A DNA stretch of 13,529 bases from Planctomycetaceae bacterium (GTDB lineage Bacteria; Planctomycetota; Phycisphaerae; Phycisphaerales; SM1A02), in the NCBI GenBank assembly GCA_002684315.1, contig NYVB01000127.1, positions 14,292 through 27,820 of the forward strand, in the 5' to 3' direction. Position 1 is the first letter of the stretch, and each line of letters starts with the position of its first letter. The translations under genes were made by a program, and so were the position numbers. The notes below the pieces were generated by a model. That model did no database searches. It was not told the origin of the DNA and worked only from the letters and a program-made list of their open reading frames with translations. Shown here in pieces: positions 13,451-13,529 of this stretch.

Positions 13451-13529
13451 GCCCAGGTGGCGGAATTGGCAGACGCGCCAGATTAAGGATCTGGTGGGAG
13501 TAAAATCCCGTGGAGGTTCGAGCCCTCTC
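13451..13529 (+). tRNA. tRNA-Leu (anticodon AAG), 3' end cut by window
   Basis: The acceptor 5' strand GCCCAGG (13451-13457) is followed by a D-arm GCGGAATTGGCAGACGC, an anticodon stem CCAGA/TCTGG with loop TTAAGGA, a long variable arm with GGGA/TCCC typical of Leu, and a T-arm GGAGG-TTCGAGC-CCTCT. Aligned with E. coli tRNA-Leu(CAG), the loop TTAAGGA occupies the place of UUCAGGU, so positions 34-36 are AAG, reading CUU. The window ends at the first base of the acceptor 3' strand. Confidence 0.93.

Noticed and set aside
13480..13496. tRNA-Leu anticodon UAA or UAG
   Set aside because: With the 5-bp stem CCAGA/TCTGG the seven-base loop is TTAAGGA, so positions 34-36 are AAG; reading UAA would need an unpaired stem base.

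Overview
The window looks like GC-rich chromosomal DNA from a Planctomycetota-type bacterium, most likely Phycisphaerae or a relative. The main clue is a secreted protein ending in the short PAPG-hydrophobic-RRRR sorting signal typical of that group's PEP-CTERM-like proteins. A membrane protein with a Cys-rich N-terminal module and densely packed housekeeping genes fit this. The assignment is inference; no rRNA is present to confirm it.

Left part (1-7900): a class I aminotransferase gene on the + strand converges on a long block of minus-strand genes. Read in transcription order, these are a YihY/BrkB-family membrane protein (7900-6509); a coiled-coil protein whose stop overlaps the start of an exported beta-propeller-like protein (6370-4116); then a STAS-domain protein, a small lipoprotein, a solitary complex I subunit NuoB and a membrane protein with Cys-rich and HEAT-like regions (3957-1288). 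NuoB has no other nuo gene beside it.

Middle (7900-8871): the YihY gene diverges from an RluB-type 23S rRNA pseudouridine synthase. That gene appears to be leaderless and ends in a strong intrinsic terminator.

Right part (8872-12692): a sharply defined promoter is overlapped by two tandem Fur-box-like sequences. Behind it lies a structured leader of about 100 nt, then a secreted PEP-CTERM-like protein, a haem oxygenase, a 12-helix MFS transporter, an FmdB-like small protein and a DUF429 (RNase H-like) protein. The last four genes overlap at their ends, so they look like one operon. I read the front of this block as a candidate iron-regulated haem-utilisation cassette: surface protein, haem-opening enzyme and exporter. 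This is the most interesting part of the window. The haem oxygenase gene also contains a perfect 15-bp inverted repeat followed by a T-rich stretch, which looks like an intragenic attenuator.

Right edge (12694-13529): queE (7-deazaguanine/queuosine pathway) converges on the DUF429 gene and diverges from a tRNA-Leu gene with anticodon AAG, which is cut by the window end.

No transposases, integrases, CRISPR arrays or rRNA genes were seen. The longest stretch without a gene is 8794-9051, and it is filled by the terminator, promoter/operator and leader.
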